Under the pieces are notes generated by a model, which had not been told where the DNA came from, made no database searches, and saw only the letters and a program-made list of their open reading frames with translations. Source: Dugong dugon (taxonomy: Eukaryota > Chordata > Mammalia > Sirenia > Dugongidae). Taken from it: DNA of 64,000 nucleotides. The stretch is taken from assembly GCA_030035585.1 (NCBI GenBank), contig CM057469.1:117840650-117904649 (forward strand), in the 5' to 3' direction. Made by a program: the position numbers and the translations under genes. This document shows positions 34,674-44,411 of this stretch, one piece after another (the stretch's first letter is position 1; each line of letters starts with the position of its first letter).

Positions 34674-35760
34674 GACTGTTATTGGCAATTTTGAGTCGAA
34701 CAATCATATGGTCTATTATGCTGGGAACGACAAATTGAAAAGGAATGGCATTGCATTCATCGTCAAAGAGAACATTTCAAGATCTGTCCTGAAGTACAGT
34801 GCTGTCAGTGATGGGAAAATATCCATATGCCTACAAGGAAAACCAGTTAATATGACTATCATTCAAATTTACGCACCAACTACTAAGGCCAAAGATGAAG
34901 CAATTGAAGAATTTTACCAACTTCTGCAGTCAGAAATTGATCGAACATGCAGTCAAGATGCATAGATATTTACTGGTGATTGGAATGCGAAAATTGGATA
35001 CAAAGAAGAAGGATCTGTAATTGGAAATTTTGGCCTTGGTGATAGAAACAATGCCAGAGATCGCATGATAGAATTTTTCAAGACCAATGACTTCTTCATT
35101 GTAAATATCTTTTTTCAACAACATAATTGGCCACTATACTTCTGGACCTTGACAGATGGAATACACAGAAATCAAATCGACTACATCTGTGGAAAGAGAC
35201 GATGGAAAAGCTCAATATCATTAGTCAAAACAAGGCCAGGAGCCAACTGAGAGACTGACCATCAATTGCTCGTATGGAAGTTCAAGTTGAAACTGATGAA
35301 AATTAGAACAAGCCCACAAGAGCCAAAGTACAATCTTGAGTATATCCCACCAGAATTTAGAGACCATCTCAAGAATAGATTTGACACATTGAACACTGAT
35401 GACCAAAGGCCAGACAAGTTGTGGAATGACATCAAGGACATCATACATGAAGAAAGCAAGAGGTCATTAAAAAGACAGGAAAGAAAGAAAAGACCAAAAT
35501 GGATGTCAGAAGAGACTCTGAAATTTGCTCTTGAACATCGAGTAGTTATAGCAAACAAGAAATGATGAAGTAAAAGAGCTGAATAGAAGATTTCAAAGGG
35601 CGACTCGAGAATACAAAATAATAAAGTTATAATGACATGTGCAAAGACCTGGAGTAAGAAACCAAAAGGGAAGAACACACTCGGTATTTCTCAAGCTGAA
35701 AGAACTGAAGAAAACATTCAAGCTTCGAGTTGCAATATTGACGGATTCTACAGGCAAAAT
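34674..35760 (+). mobile_element. RTE LINE body, part 1: endonuclease region
   Basis: Open frames encode an AP-type endonuclease: NDKLKRNGIAFIVKENIS, IIQIYAPTTKAKDEAIEEF, then after a stop (tag near 34965) TGDWNAKIG and NQIDYICGKRRWKSS. A linker (PPEFRDHLKNRFDTLNTDDQ) follows. Stops at 34965 and 35563 and a frameshift near 35252 make it inactive. A SINE interrupts it at 35761. Confidence 0.93.
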
Positions 35761-35928
35761 GGGGTCCTGGTGGCGCACTGATTAAGAGCTAGGCTGCTAA
35801 CCAAATGGGCAGCAGTTCAAATCACCAGCTGCTTCTTGTAAACCCTATTTATGGAGCAGTTCTACTCTTATTTATAGAGTCACTATGAGTCGGAATCAAC
35901 TTGATGGCAAAGGGTTTTTGGTTTTATG
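35761..35928 (+). mobile_element. AfroSINE nested inside the RTE LINE
   Basis: Flanked by ggcaaaat at 35753-35760 and 35929-35936; removing the SINE restores RTE continuity. Head gggtcctggtggcgcactga, tail tcactatgagtcggaatcaa, end gggtttttggtttt. A short Tattta duplication (cctatttatgg, cttatttatag) marks its middle. Same orientation as the host LINE. Confidence 0.95.
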
Positions 35929-37562
35929 GGCAAAATACTGAAATACACAGGGAGCATCAAAAGAAGACAGAAGGAATACACAGAGTCATTACACCAAAAA
36001 GAATTGGTTGATGTTCAACCATTTCAGGAGGTAGCATATCATCAGGAACTGACGGTACTGAAGAAAGAAGTACAAGCTGCACTGAAGACATTGTCGAAAA
36101 ACAAGGCTTCAGGAATTGACAGAATACCAACTGAGATGTTTCAACAAATGGATGCAGCTCTGGAAGTGCTCACTCGTCTATGCCAAGACATTTGGAGGAC
36201 AGCTACCTGGCCAACCGACTGGAAGAGATCTATATTTGTGACCATTCCAAAGGAAGGTGATTCAACAGAATGCAGAAATTATCGAACAATATCATTAATA
36301 TCACTTGAAAGTAAAATTTTGCTGAAGGTCATTCAAAAGTGTCTGCAGCAGTACATTGACAGGGAACTGCTGGAAAATCAGGCCGGATTCAGTAGAGGAC
36401 ATGCAACCAGGGCTAGCACTGCTGATGTCGGATCCTGGCTGAAACCAGAGAATACCGGAAAGATGTTTTCCTATGTTTTACTGATTATGCAGAGACATTC
36501 GACTGTGTGGATCATAACAAGTTATGGATAACATTTGAAAGAATAGGAATTCCAGAACACTTAATTGTGGTCATGAGGAACCTGTACATAAATCAAGAGG
36601 CAGTCAGTTGAACAGAACAAGGGGATAATGTGTGGTTTAAAGTCGGGGAAAGTGCGTCAGAGTGATATGCTTTCATTATACTTATTCCGTCTGTATACTG
36701 AGCAAATGATCTGAGAAGCTGGGCTATATGAAGAAGAACGGGGCATCAGGATTGGAGGAAGACTCATTAATAACCTGCGTTAGGCAGATGACAGAACGTT
36801 GCTTGCTGAAAGTGAAGAGGACTTGAAGCACTTACTGATGAACATCAAAGACTACAGCCTTCAGTATGGATTACTCAACATAAAGAAAACAAAAATCCTC
36901 ACAACTGCACCAATAAGCAACATCATGATAAATGGAGAAAAGATGGAAATTGTCAAGGATTTCATTTTACTTGGATCCACAACCAACACTCATGGAAGCA
37001 GCGGTCCAGAAATCAAAGGATGCATTGCATTGGGCAAATATGCTCCAGAAGACTTCTTTCAAGTGTTAAAAAGCAAAGATGTCACTTTGAAAACTTAGAT
37101 GTGCCTGACTCAAGCCATGGTGTTTTCGGTTGCCTTATATGCATGCAAACCTCGACAATGAATAAGGAAGACTGTAAAATAATTGATGTTTTTGAGTTAT
37201 GGTGTTGGCAAAGAACGTTGAATATATCATGGACTGCCAAAAGAATGAACAAATCTGTTTTGGAAGAAGCACAGCCAGAATGCTCCTTAGAAGCGAGGTT
37301 GGCGAGACTTCATCTCACGTAATTTGGACATGTTATCAGAAGGGATGAGTTCCTGAAGAAGGACATCGTGCTTGGTAGAGTGGAAAGTCAGTGAAAGAGA
37401 GGAAGACCCTCAACCAGATGGACTGACACAGTGGGTGCAGTGATGGGCTGAAACATAGCAATGATCATGAGGATGGCGCATGACAGAGCAGTGTTTCATT
37501 CTGTTGTACATAGGGTCACTATGAGTTAGAAATGACTCTGTGGCGCCTAACAAAACAACAAT
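35929..37562 (+). mobile_element. RTE LINE body, part 2: reverse transcriptase to 3' end
   Basis: The longest frame (35926-36531, 201 codons) holds the RT N-terminal part: LKTLSKNKASGIDRIPTEMF, LCQDIWRTATWPTDWKRSIF, VTIPKEGDSTECRNYRTISL. After a frameshift the motif A region is out of frame. The catalytic YADD box reads stop-ADD because the tyrosine codon is tag at 36781. The next frame (36799-37098) covers the thumb-like region (LLMNIKDYSLQYGLLNIKKT). The element ends with the 3' terminus tagggtcactatgagttaga and an acaaaacaacaataac tail. Dead copy with an intact 3' end. Confidence 0.95.
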
Positions 37563-37564
37563 AA

Positions 37565-37965
37565 CAGTCTAGTAATAGTCATTTTAGCTGGACCTTCTCA
37601 TGTGTCTGGGCTCAGTTGCTCTTAACTGATCTAGGATAGCCTTGACAGGGATGAATGAGAACACTTAGTTCTTCTTGTCAATGTGTTTGTCAACCTCTTC
37701 CTGGGACCAGCAATCTAGCCTGGGCTTGGCTTTCTCATGGATATGGCAGAAAGCAAGAGCAGGAAAGCTCAATGGTGAAGGGGCTTTTCAAGCACCTGCT
37801 TGCATCGTGGTGTCCAACATTAATTGGCCCTAACCATCCCACATAGCCAAGCCCAGAGGAAGAGAAGGAAGATGTTACAGACTTATGTGGCAATGGGCAT
37901 GGATACACAGAGGGGTGAAGAGTAGAGCTATTAATGCAATAAATCTACAGTTATCTAAGTTTGCC
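37565..37965 (+). mobile_element. Ancient mammalian repeat, right half (split by RTE)
   Basis: Continues the repeat seen at 34093-34195: ttctcatgtgtctgggctca, then gatctaggatagccttgaca, and gggcatggatacacagaggg followed by gtgaagag. Family name uncertain. Confidence 0.6.
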
Positions 37966-37969
37966 TCAG

Positions 37970-39680
37970 TGCTTCTTTTTCCATTAGTGGGTAATGTTGC
38001 AATGCAAGAGGTGTTGCTAATGATGACAATCCTGCATTTAATTGATCCAGTAGAGTCTGAATTTAGGGGTGGGGGACAGAAGAATGAGGCCTGATGAAAT
38101 ACTTTTATTTATTTTTTAAAGGTAATTTGTTCCATTAAGGAAAGATGCTAGAATCCCAATTAAAATGATTTTGCTTCATGGAAGATAGCCAGTGCCATCA
38201 GGATAACAAAGAGAGTGACCAAAGAATTCTGTGTTTTTCTTAACAAGAAAACAAAATAAAGGAAAAGAAATGATCAATCTCTAAGTGCTCTTTTGCAGGC
38301 TTCATAGATGTGCCTCTGCTCACCTCTGCCCACACCCACTCCCAATCTGAACAATGAAGAGCACAGTCATTACCAGTGGTCTGTGTGCATTGATGGCACC
38401 TTAGCTTATTAAAGTGGCTCTGGGTGGATTACTGCACTGACTGATTACCTTAATTAACTTTCCAACCGGCTAAAAGTTGTCTGACCTAATGAGGCTCAAT
38501 TCTTTTCAAGCCCCCTAGGCTGGATGGCTCCTGGCCCAGTTGCTTTGTTGCTGTGATTTTTCATTTTTAATAACAATTACACCCCAAGGCTTAAGGAAAT
38601 ATGATAAAATATGTCAGCAATCCTGAAGAGCCTGGACCAGCTGTATCTATGGGAAGATTTGGGGTTTCAGGTTTTTGGGCCCATTTAAAATCACCCCCAC
38701 CCCCAGAATTTGACCTTGGTTTGTATGCCTTACATTATGGTAGTAAAGACGTTAATGCTGTTATTCTTAACAGGATTTTTCCAAACATGTCTAAATGACA
38801 GGACAGATGATAAACGGTCAGACATTTGTTAAATATCATCAGCCTAGCCTAGACTTGGGTGTTAACTTTTATTTCTGAAAGTCAGATGGCACTTTGGGTT
38901 GCTTAGAGGCTGAGCCAATTCTGCCTAAGTATTGGCATGCAAAGAAACTTCAATTACAGAGGAAGTTCAGCAAAGAAAAAAGCTTTCATCTTGTAGGAGA
39001 AATAAGATTGATTAGTAGTAGCTACTGGAGCACTGTGCTGAGAAGGATTATGAAGTGGTATTTGAGCTCAGCAGAAAAGAATACTGGGATCGATTAATCA
39101 TGTCTGGTGTGGGCATAGAAAGGAAGTGTTGCAGCATTCTTGTCATTCCTGTCCTGGTTCATAGTTTCTAATCTTGTTTCTTATAAATCACCTTTCAGCT
39201 ATTTCCTATAAATCTATCAGATCTTTTCCAACCTCCCACCCTTACTTGAGTCCCTGCATTGGTGTTTTGCTAGGTCTATTCATTATTGGTCATTTGTTTG
39301 TTTTTGGATCAATATCTAAAGCCATTTTCTGTGTTTGGAGAATTCCACATTCTATAAATCTCAGTATGAGAGGCTAAAATGGCCAGAAAACTTGTTTCCA
39401 CAAAACATTTTCCTCCCACCACCCCTGTAATGTACCCTTGCAACTACCTGGAGACACATGGCCCAGAGTTTGGGTCTGTATTTCACCCAGAGAAAAATTG
39501 GGTCACCTGCCTAAGATTTTGAATCAAAAACCAATGACACAAAGACACAAGATGTCCTAACATTTCTGAGTTCTGTTCTTTCCATGAACTAACCAACAGG
39601 ACAACTTTTTTGCTTCAATCAGGCAGAATTGATTTCTAATGGTTGTGACTACAATTTTGACTGATGCAATATATCTTTTA
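37970..39680. other. Intronic stretch, apparently unique
   Basis: No repeat recognised in 1.7 kb. 38380-38590 has the texture of conserved non-coding DNA (homeodomain-type core taattaac). ORFs at 38601, 38894 and 39174 lack domains. Confidence 0.4.
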
Positions 39681-39684
39681 GGGT

Positions 39685-39832
39685 AGTGCTTCTCAAACTT
39701 CAGTGTACATAGGAATCACCTGCAGATTATGATTAAAATGCAGGTCTGGGGTGGGGCCTGGAGTTTGCATTTTTAATAAGCTCCCAGAATGCCAGTGCCA
39801 CCAGCATGTGGTGCACACTTGGAGTAGAAAAG
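39685..39832. mobile_element. MER5A-type hAT element
   Basis: agtgcttctcaaacttcagt, then ggaatcacctgcagattatg, ggtctggggtggggcctgga, gtttgcatttttaataagct: the order of the MER5A consensus. Confidence 0.85.
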
Positions 39833-39899
39833 ATGAGGGTAATGAAAGACAGGCCAACAAGAAGGCAGAGTTATCAGCCAAAAAAGGGCGGGGGGAGTT

Positions 39900-40180
39900 G
39901 TTTCAGTTATCCTAGTTAAATTAGTTTAGGCTAACTCCTGCAACCAGTAAACCCCAACATGTTCAATGGCTCTTGTATCTCTTGGTCCTGTAACAGTGTA
40001 GGGCGGGTGCAACGACATTAGGAAGCTATCCTTCATGAATTCAGGGGCCCAGGTTGATGGAGGTGTGGCAGGGAGTCCACCATCTTCAATTTATGGCTTC
40101 CCAGGTCATCCTGGGCCATCTGTTTTCCACCCAGATGGAAATGGAAGAGAATATGAAGGAATGCACATGATAAATATTTG
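39900..40180. mobile_element. Ancient mammalian repeat, name uncertain
   Basis: aaattagtttaggctaactc, then ggcttcccaggtcatcctgg and ccacccagatggaaatggaa, resemble a repeat common in mammals. Not assigned to a family. Confidence 0.4.
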
Positions 40181-40249
40181 TTCATTTATTTCTTAAATGT
40201 TTAAAATTGCAAAATAAAACAGATACATAAATCTATGCACTACATATAT

Positions 40250-40253
<4 letters not shown>

Positions 40254-40287
<34 letters not shown>
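40254..40287. repeat. (AT)17 microsatellite
   Basis: Pure AT dinucleotides directly preceding the antisense AfroSINE, in the position of its A/T-rich tail. Confidence 0.95.
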
Positions 40288-40291
<4 letters not shown>

Positions 40292-40295
40292 TTTT

Positions 40296-40448
40296 TTCCA
40301 TTGCCGTCGAGATGATTCCGACTCATAGCGACCCTATAGGACAGAGTAGAACTGCCCCATAGGGTTTCCAGGGAGCAGCTGGTGGATTCGAACTGCTGAC
40401 CTTCTGGTTAGCAGCCGAGCTCTTAACTACTGTGCCACCATGGCTCCA
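40296..40448 (-). mobile_element. AfroSINE copy, antisense (young)
   Basis: Tail cgagatgattccgactcata, clamp agaactgccccatagggttt, B-box ggattcgaactgctgacc, end gccaccatggctcc. Several CpGs retained. Confidence 0.95.
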
Positions 40449-40449
40449 G

Positions 40450-41540
40450 CTTACTGAATTGTAATTAAACAAACACCGTTTTAACCACACCCAGGTCAAG
40501 AAACAGAATTATTTAGCCCCCTAGAAGCCCGTCCATAAGCTCCCTCCCTCCAAAAGTAACTATTATCCTGACTTTTAGAGTAGTCACTTCCTATATTTCT
40601 TTGTGGTTTTATCATCCAACTGTTCATCTTTAGATGCTGTAGTTTAATTTTGCCCACTTTTGGGGGTATATCTTTTAGTCTCTCTTATTCTGCTGTTTCC
40701 TCTTCCATCTCTTTTGCTTATAATCCACTGTTGATGAACCTGGGCAGTTTTACCTGTAAGTTTTCCACAGTTTGAATTTTACTAACTGGATGTGTGTGGT
40801 ACAGTTCCATGTTATTCTGTCTGCTATATGTTCTCCAAATCACCAGTGGTAACCAGAGCCTATATCAATTCCTAGATTGATCACTTCGGCAAGACTGGGG
40901 ATTGTGCTAGTTCATCAGAAGGCAGAGAAAGTCTGGTTCACTTTTTGTGTACGTGATGTTATCAGACACTGATGAAGATTGCCTAGATTTATTAATTCAT
41001 CAGGGGTTGCAAAATGGTAATAACCCAATTCTACCACTTTGCTTTCATTTATTAACTTGACTGTTTATAAACAGATGCTTCCCTCACTATCCAGAATTCA
41101 AGTTAATTTAGGAAAGGCAAGATAAATTGTTCATTCATTCGGGATAAATGAACTGATTCCTTGTTATCATCTAAAGGTGCCCAAATAGTTTTTCTTTTTT
41201 TTTTTTTAGTCATTATAAACTTATGAATTTAAACAGAATTTAATGGACTTCAATTCACTGAAATATCTATCTTTCTTGAACTTCAAATTGTCCCATCTTT
41301 GGACAGTGATAGCCTCCTGATTTATTTTCACATGACATTAGTAGTCTTTAATAGCTCTCTGCTATCTTCTTGTATGACAAGATATTTTGGGCTTATTTGT
41401 ACATTTTCAGCATCAGAGTTCCTGGAATCAGTCATTTCTCCAAGAAGCCCTGGTTTATTTTAGTGGAAAATTGTATTTAGAGATGCTCAGTTTTACTGGG
41501 CTGGTATTGCTATTAGGCCTTTTCACTGGACAGAAATGGA
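40450..41540. mobile_element. Ancient L1-type repeat block
   Basis: 40470-40640 (aaccacacccaggtcaagaa, then agtaactattatcctgactt) resembles antisense L1 3' UTR. 40980-41120 (aattcatcaggggttgcaaa) and 41285-41500 (aattgtcccatctttggaca, then caagaagccctggtttattt) are segments seen in old mammalian repeats. Family and strand not certain. Confidence 0.5.
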
Positions 41541-41859
41541 GTTATAAAAATGACATGGTGAGACATCTCACTTCCTCGTCTAACTTCACAAGGGGGAAGA
41601 ATCAAGATCAACAGCCTTGAGCTGATTGCTGTGAAGTGGAGATCAGACATACTTCCTCTCTCCAACCTTTTTACCAATTCTGACACCAGCCATCCTTCCC
41701 ACAGCACTCTCTATTTCTCTGCTGAATTTGACAGTTTGTTGCAATGGCCACACAGAAGTCACAAACCATACTCACAGTTATGGGGTCAATTAGGGAAGTA
41801 ACAGGTTAAAATTCAGGATCAGAAATGACTTAGGATACAGTTCTTCCATCAGGGTGGCC

Positions 41860-42330
41860 TCTTCTTAGCCTTGCCCACAGGTAGGACTCTCTCTGGCCCT
41901 TGGTTCCTTGGTCCCTCGGTCCCTCAGCCCCTTGGCCCCTCAGCCCCTGGACCTGGCCTCTGCCCTGCTCAGACAAGTGTGACAAAGCTCTTTAGCTCCA
42001 CCAATAAGTGCCCAGAGTCACCCTACTCCACCACAAAGCCCTGGCCAGAAGGCGGAGCTTTCTAGCTCCATGGATGGTGAGCCTAGCTCCGCCAAGTGCC
42101 CAGAGGCACCTCACTCCACCAGCAAGCCTCGGCACAAAGGTGCTCAGCTCTCTAGCTTTGTGCATTGGTGTACCCACTGTAACTGCCTTACTCCATGGGC
42201 CGGGAAGCTCACCACGCCCTCTTGCACCAGTCTCCTGGTTCTGCTGCTGCTACTTCTCTGTCACTACCTCTCACTGTCTTGCACCGTCTCTGGTGTAACA
42301 ACTCTCTCTTTCTCTGTCTCCTGGGTCTAG
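41860..42330 (-). mobile_element. MaLR-like internal-region remnant
   Basis: 41985-42250 is similar in order and spacing to 63715-63840 at the window's right edge (ttagctccaccaataagtgc versus cagtagctccaccagtaagt; gtctcctggtt in both). C/T-rich with a short imperfect tandem of ggtccctc/ggcccctc units at 41895-41945. The ORFs at 41871-42401 are low complexity. Orientation inferred from the right-edge copy. Confidence 0.55.
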
Positions 42331-42464
42331 GAGGTTCTCAGTTCAGGGATTCCTGGTTCGGAAGGATGTGCTATACTCCCATCTCTTCTTTTTTGTGGTA
42401 GTGAGATCCCCCTCTGCCCTGGGATTGACTCTCTTTTGAGCCTAGCAGGATGGTAGAACTGACA

Positions 42465-42755
42465 AATCCGCTTGTTAGTGGTCTACACGTACCTCATTTG
42501 TATAGTTCCATGCAATCATTTGTTGGGCATTAAAAGACCACAGCGAGAAAGGCCATATGAAAGCAATCCATTGCACCACAATGTTTTGTGTGTATGTGTC
42601 TGTGTCTTCAATATAAAAATTTATGTGTTCATATTGACAGTTCTAGTTTGCATCTAGGATCAGAGTTTTTCCTTAACCTCGTCTATATTGCATCTGCTTT
42701 CTTCCAAACCAACACTCTTGGTTAGGAGGGTATAGGAGATGATAAAATTAAAATC
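42465..42755. other. Intronic stretch, nothing recognised
   Basis: No repeat or coding signal except a short gtgtgtatgtgtctgtgtc run at about 42585-42605. Confidence 0.4.
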
Positions 42756-42759
42756 TCAT

Positions 42760-43430
42760 AATTAATGATTCATTTTATTCAACAAACGGTAGTCTTGGAA
42801 TATCAATATTCATACTATCACTACCAATTAAAATTACATAAAATGGTTAAAATACTTGTGTGTATTCTATTCCATTTTTCCTCTCATTTTTTTCAATGTT
42901 GTACTCTGGTTCATTGTCACAGCATACAACTATTTCATATTATACTCTCTCCTTTTCATTATCATTTGTTCTGAGTTCTACTGATAAATATCTATCTAAT
43001 GCTCACTATCAATCCTTGCACTGATGTTTTCTAGTCCTTTTGATCGTTAAAGCTCATTCTTTAACAGATTCTCCAAGAAAGGCACGTGGAAACAGTAGTC
43101 TCTTAGTCCTTATATATTGATCGTGTTTTGTCTATGCCTTATATACAAAAGGTCATTTTTTGATGATTAAATACTTCTCAGCTTACATTTTCTTCCCTTT
43201 AGTATTTTAAATACACTACTTCATTTTCTTCTTGCATAAAACTTTGCTGTTGAGAAGTTTGATGATACTCTAATTTGCTTTCTTTAAAAGTCATGTGCTC
43301 TATTTGCTTAAATGAACAAAGGATCTTTTTTTTCTTTTTCTTTAAAATCCAGTAGTTTTACTAAAAGATGTGTTGGTTAATAGTTATGGGTCAGCCTTCT
43401 CAAGTACATGATATACTCTTTCTGAATGTA
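42760..43430 (-). mobile_element. Old L1-type fragment, antisense
   Basis: gctgttgagaagtttgatga, then tctttaaaagtcatgtgctc, is a segment common to antisense old L1 elements. The preceding AT-rich text is consistent. Strand by that resemblance. Confidence 0.5.
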
Positions 43431-43526
43431 AATAGTCACACACATACACACACAGTTATAATAGATCTATATATAAGTTATATAGTATATCATATGGGCT
43501 GCTAGCTTATTTGTCCTATCGCTATG

Positions 43527-43615
43527 TGACAGAACAAATCACTTTAATCTTCTGGCCCTCAGACTTTGCATATGGCACATCATTGTTCAGGTCCCATCCA
43601 TCTCTGACATTTTTT
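43527..43615 (+). mobile_element. MIR/MIR3-type 3' fragment
   Basis: aacaaatcactttaatcttc, then tctggccctcagactttgca and catccatctctgacatttt. Shares the whole ~90-base order with 58968-59065. Confidence 0.65.
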
Positions 43616-44208
43616 TGTACATCTTATCATTAGCAATATGTACTACATGCAATGTTGCAGCATGTAATTTGCTGATATTATCATTCTCAGATGTTCACTA
43701 GTGGATGTTCAACGTTATGATTTACTCTTATTTTAACAGTGTGGCAAAGATACATAATTATACATCGTTAGAGTGGGTCTGTTTATTCTTACTAACCCTG
43801 AAGAATAATTTTAAGTATTTTTTTCTCGAGAAGACCAACTATATCATCATAATTCCTGGACAGAACCATTTTTGATGCTCTTAGTGAATGAATGAGGAAA
43901 ATGTCAGCTGATACATGTTTGATGTTTCCATCTCCATCGAGTACAAACAATAGATCTAGACAAGGCAGGAGAAAGCAAAGTGTTAAATATTTAAGTGTGG
44001 CTTTAGGACCTAGCTCTGTATCCAAAGTTTTCCCCACTTGCTGGTTGATGCCTAAAATTTTCCTTTTCTAAAGAGCCTGAGACCTTGAACTGTATCATGA
44101 TTCAAAACTGCATGAAGAGGAATAAGTTGTTCAATGAGAGATGAGAGCAGACTTTTCATCAGGGAGGGTTTACAGTGTATTGAGCTATAGGCGATGGGTA
44201 TATACATT

Positions 44209-44237
44209 TGTGTGTGTGTGTGTGTCTATGTGTATGC

Positions 44238-44269
<32 letters not shown>
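44209..44269. repeat. Compound microsatellite (TG)n-(TA)n
   Basis: TG repeats at 44209-44226 pass through a tatgtgtatgcata spacer to TA repeats at 44243-44269. About 280 bases upstream of the 153-bp exon. Confidence 0.9.
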
Positions 44270-44272
<3 letters not shown>

Positions 44273-44354
44273 AAGGTGACATATGTTAATACATTTAATT
44301 CAGACTCATCCATAAGGTATCTCTCTTTGTTTCCCTTGATGTAATGAAAAAAGC

Positions 44355-44411
44355 AAAAAAAACAAAACCCATTGCCGTCAAGTCAATTCCAACTCATAGC
44401 GACCTTATAGT
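44355..44411 (-). mobile_element. AfroSINE tail fragment, antisense
   Basis: aaaaaaaacaaaacccattg, then cgtcaagtcaattccaactc and atagcgaccttatag, then unrelated sequence. Only the terminal ~55 bases of the SINE are present, 140 bases before the acceptor. Confidence 0.9.

Noticed and set aside
35926..36531. 201-codon ORF as a host gene
   Set aside because: It is the reverse-transcriptase part of an RTE LINE with frameshifts and stops on both sides.
41871..42401. Cluster of leucine/serine/proline-rich ORFs
   Set aside because: Low-complexity frames in several phases over a C/T-rich MaLR-like remnant.
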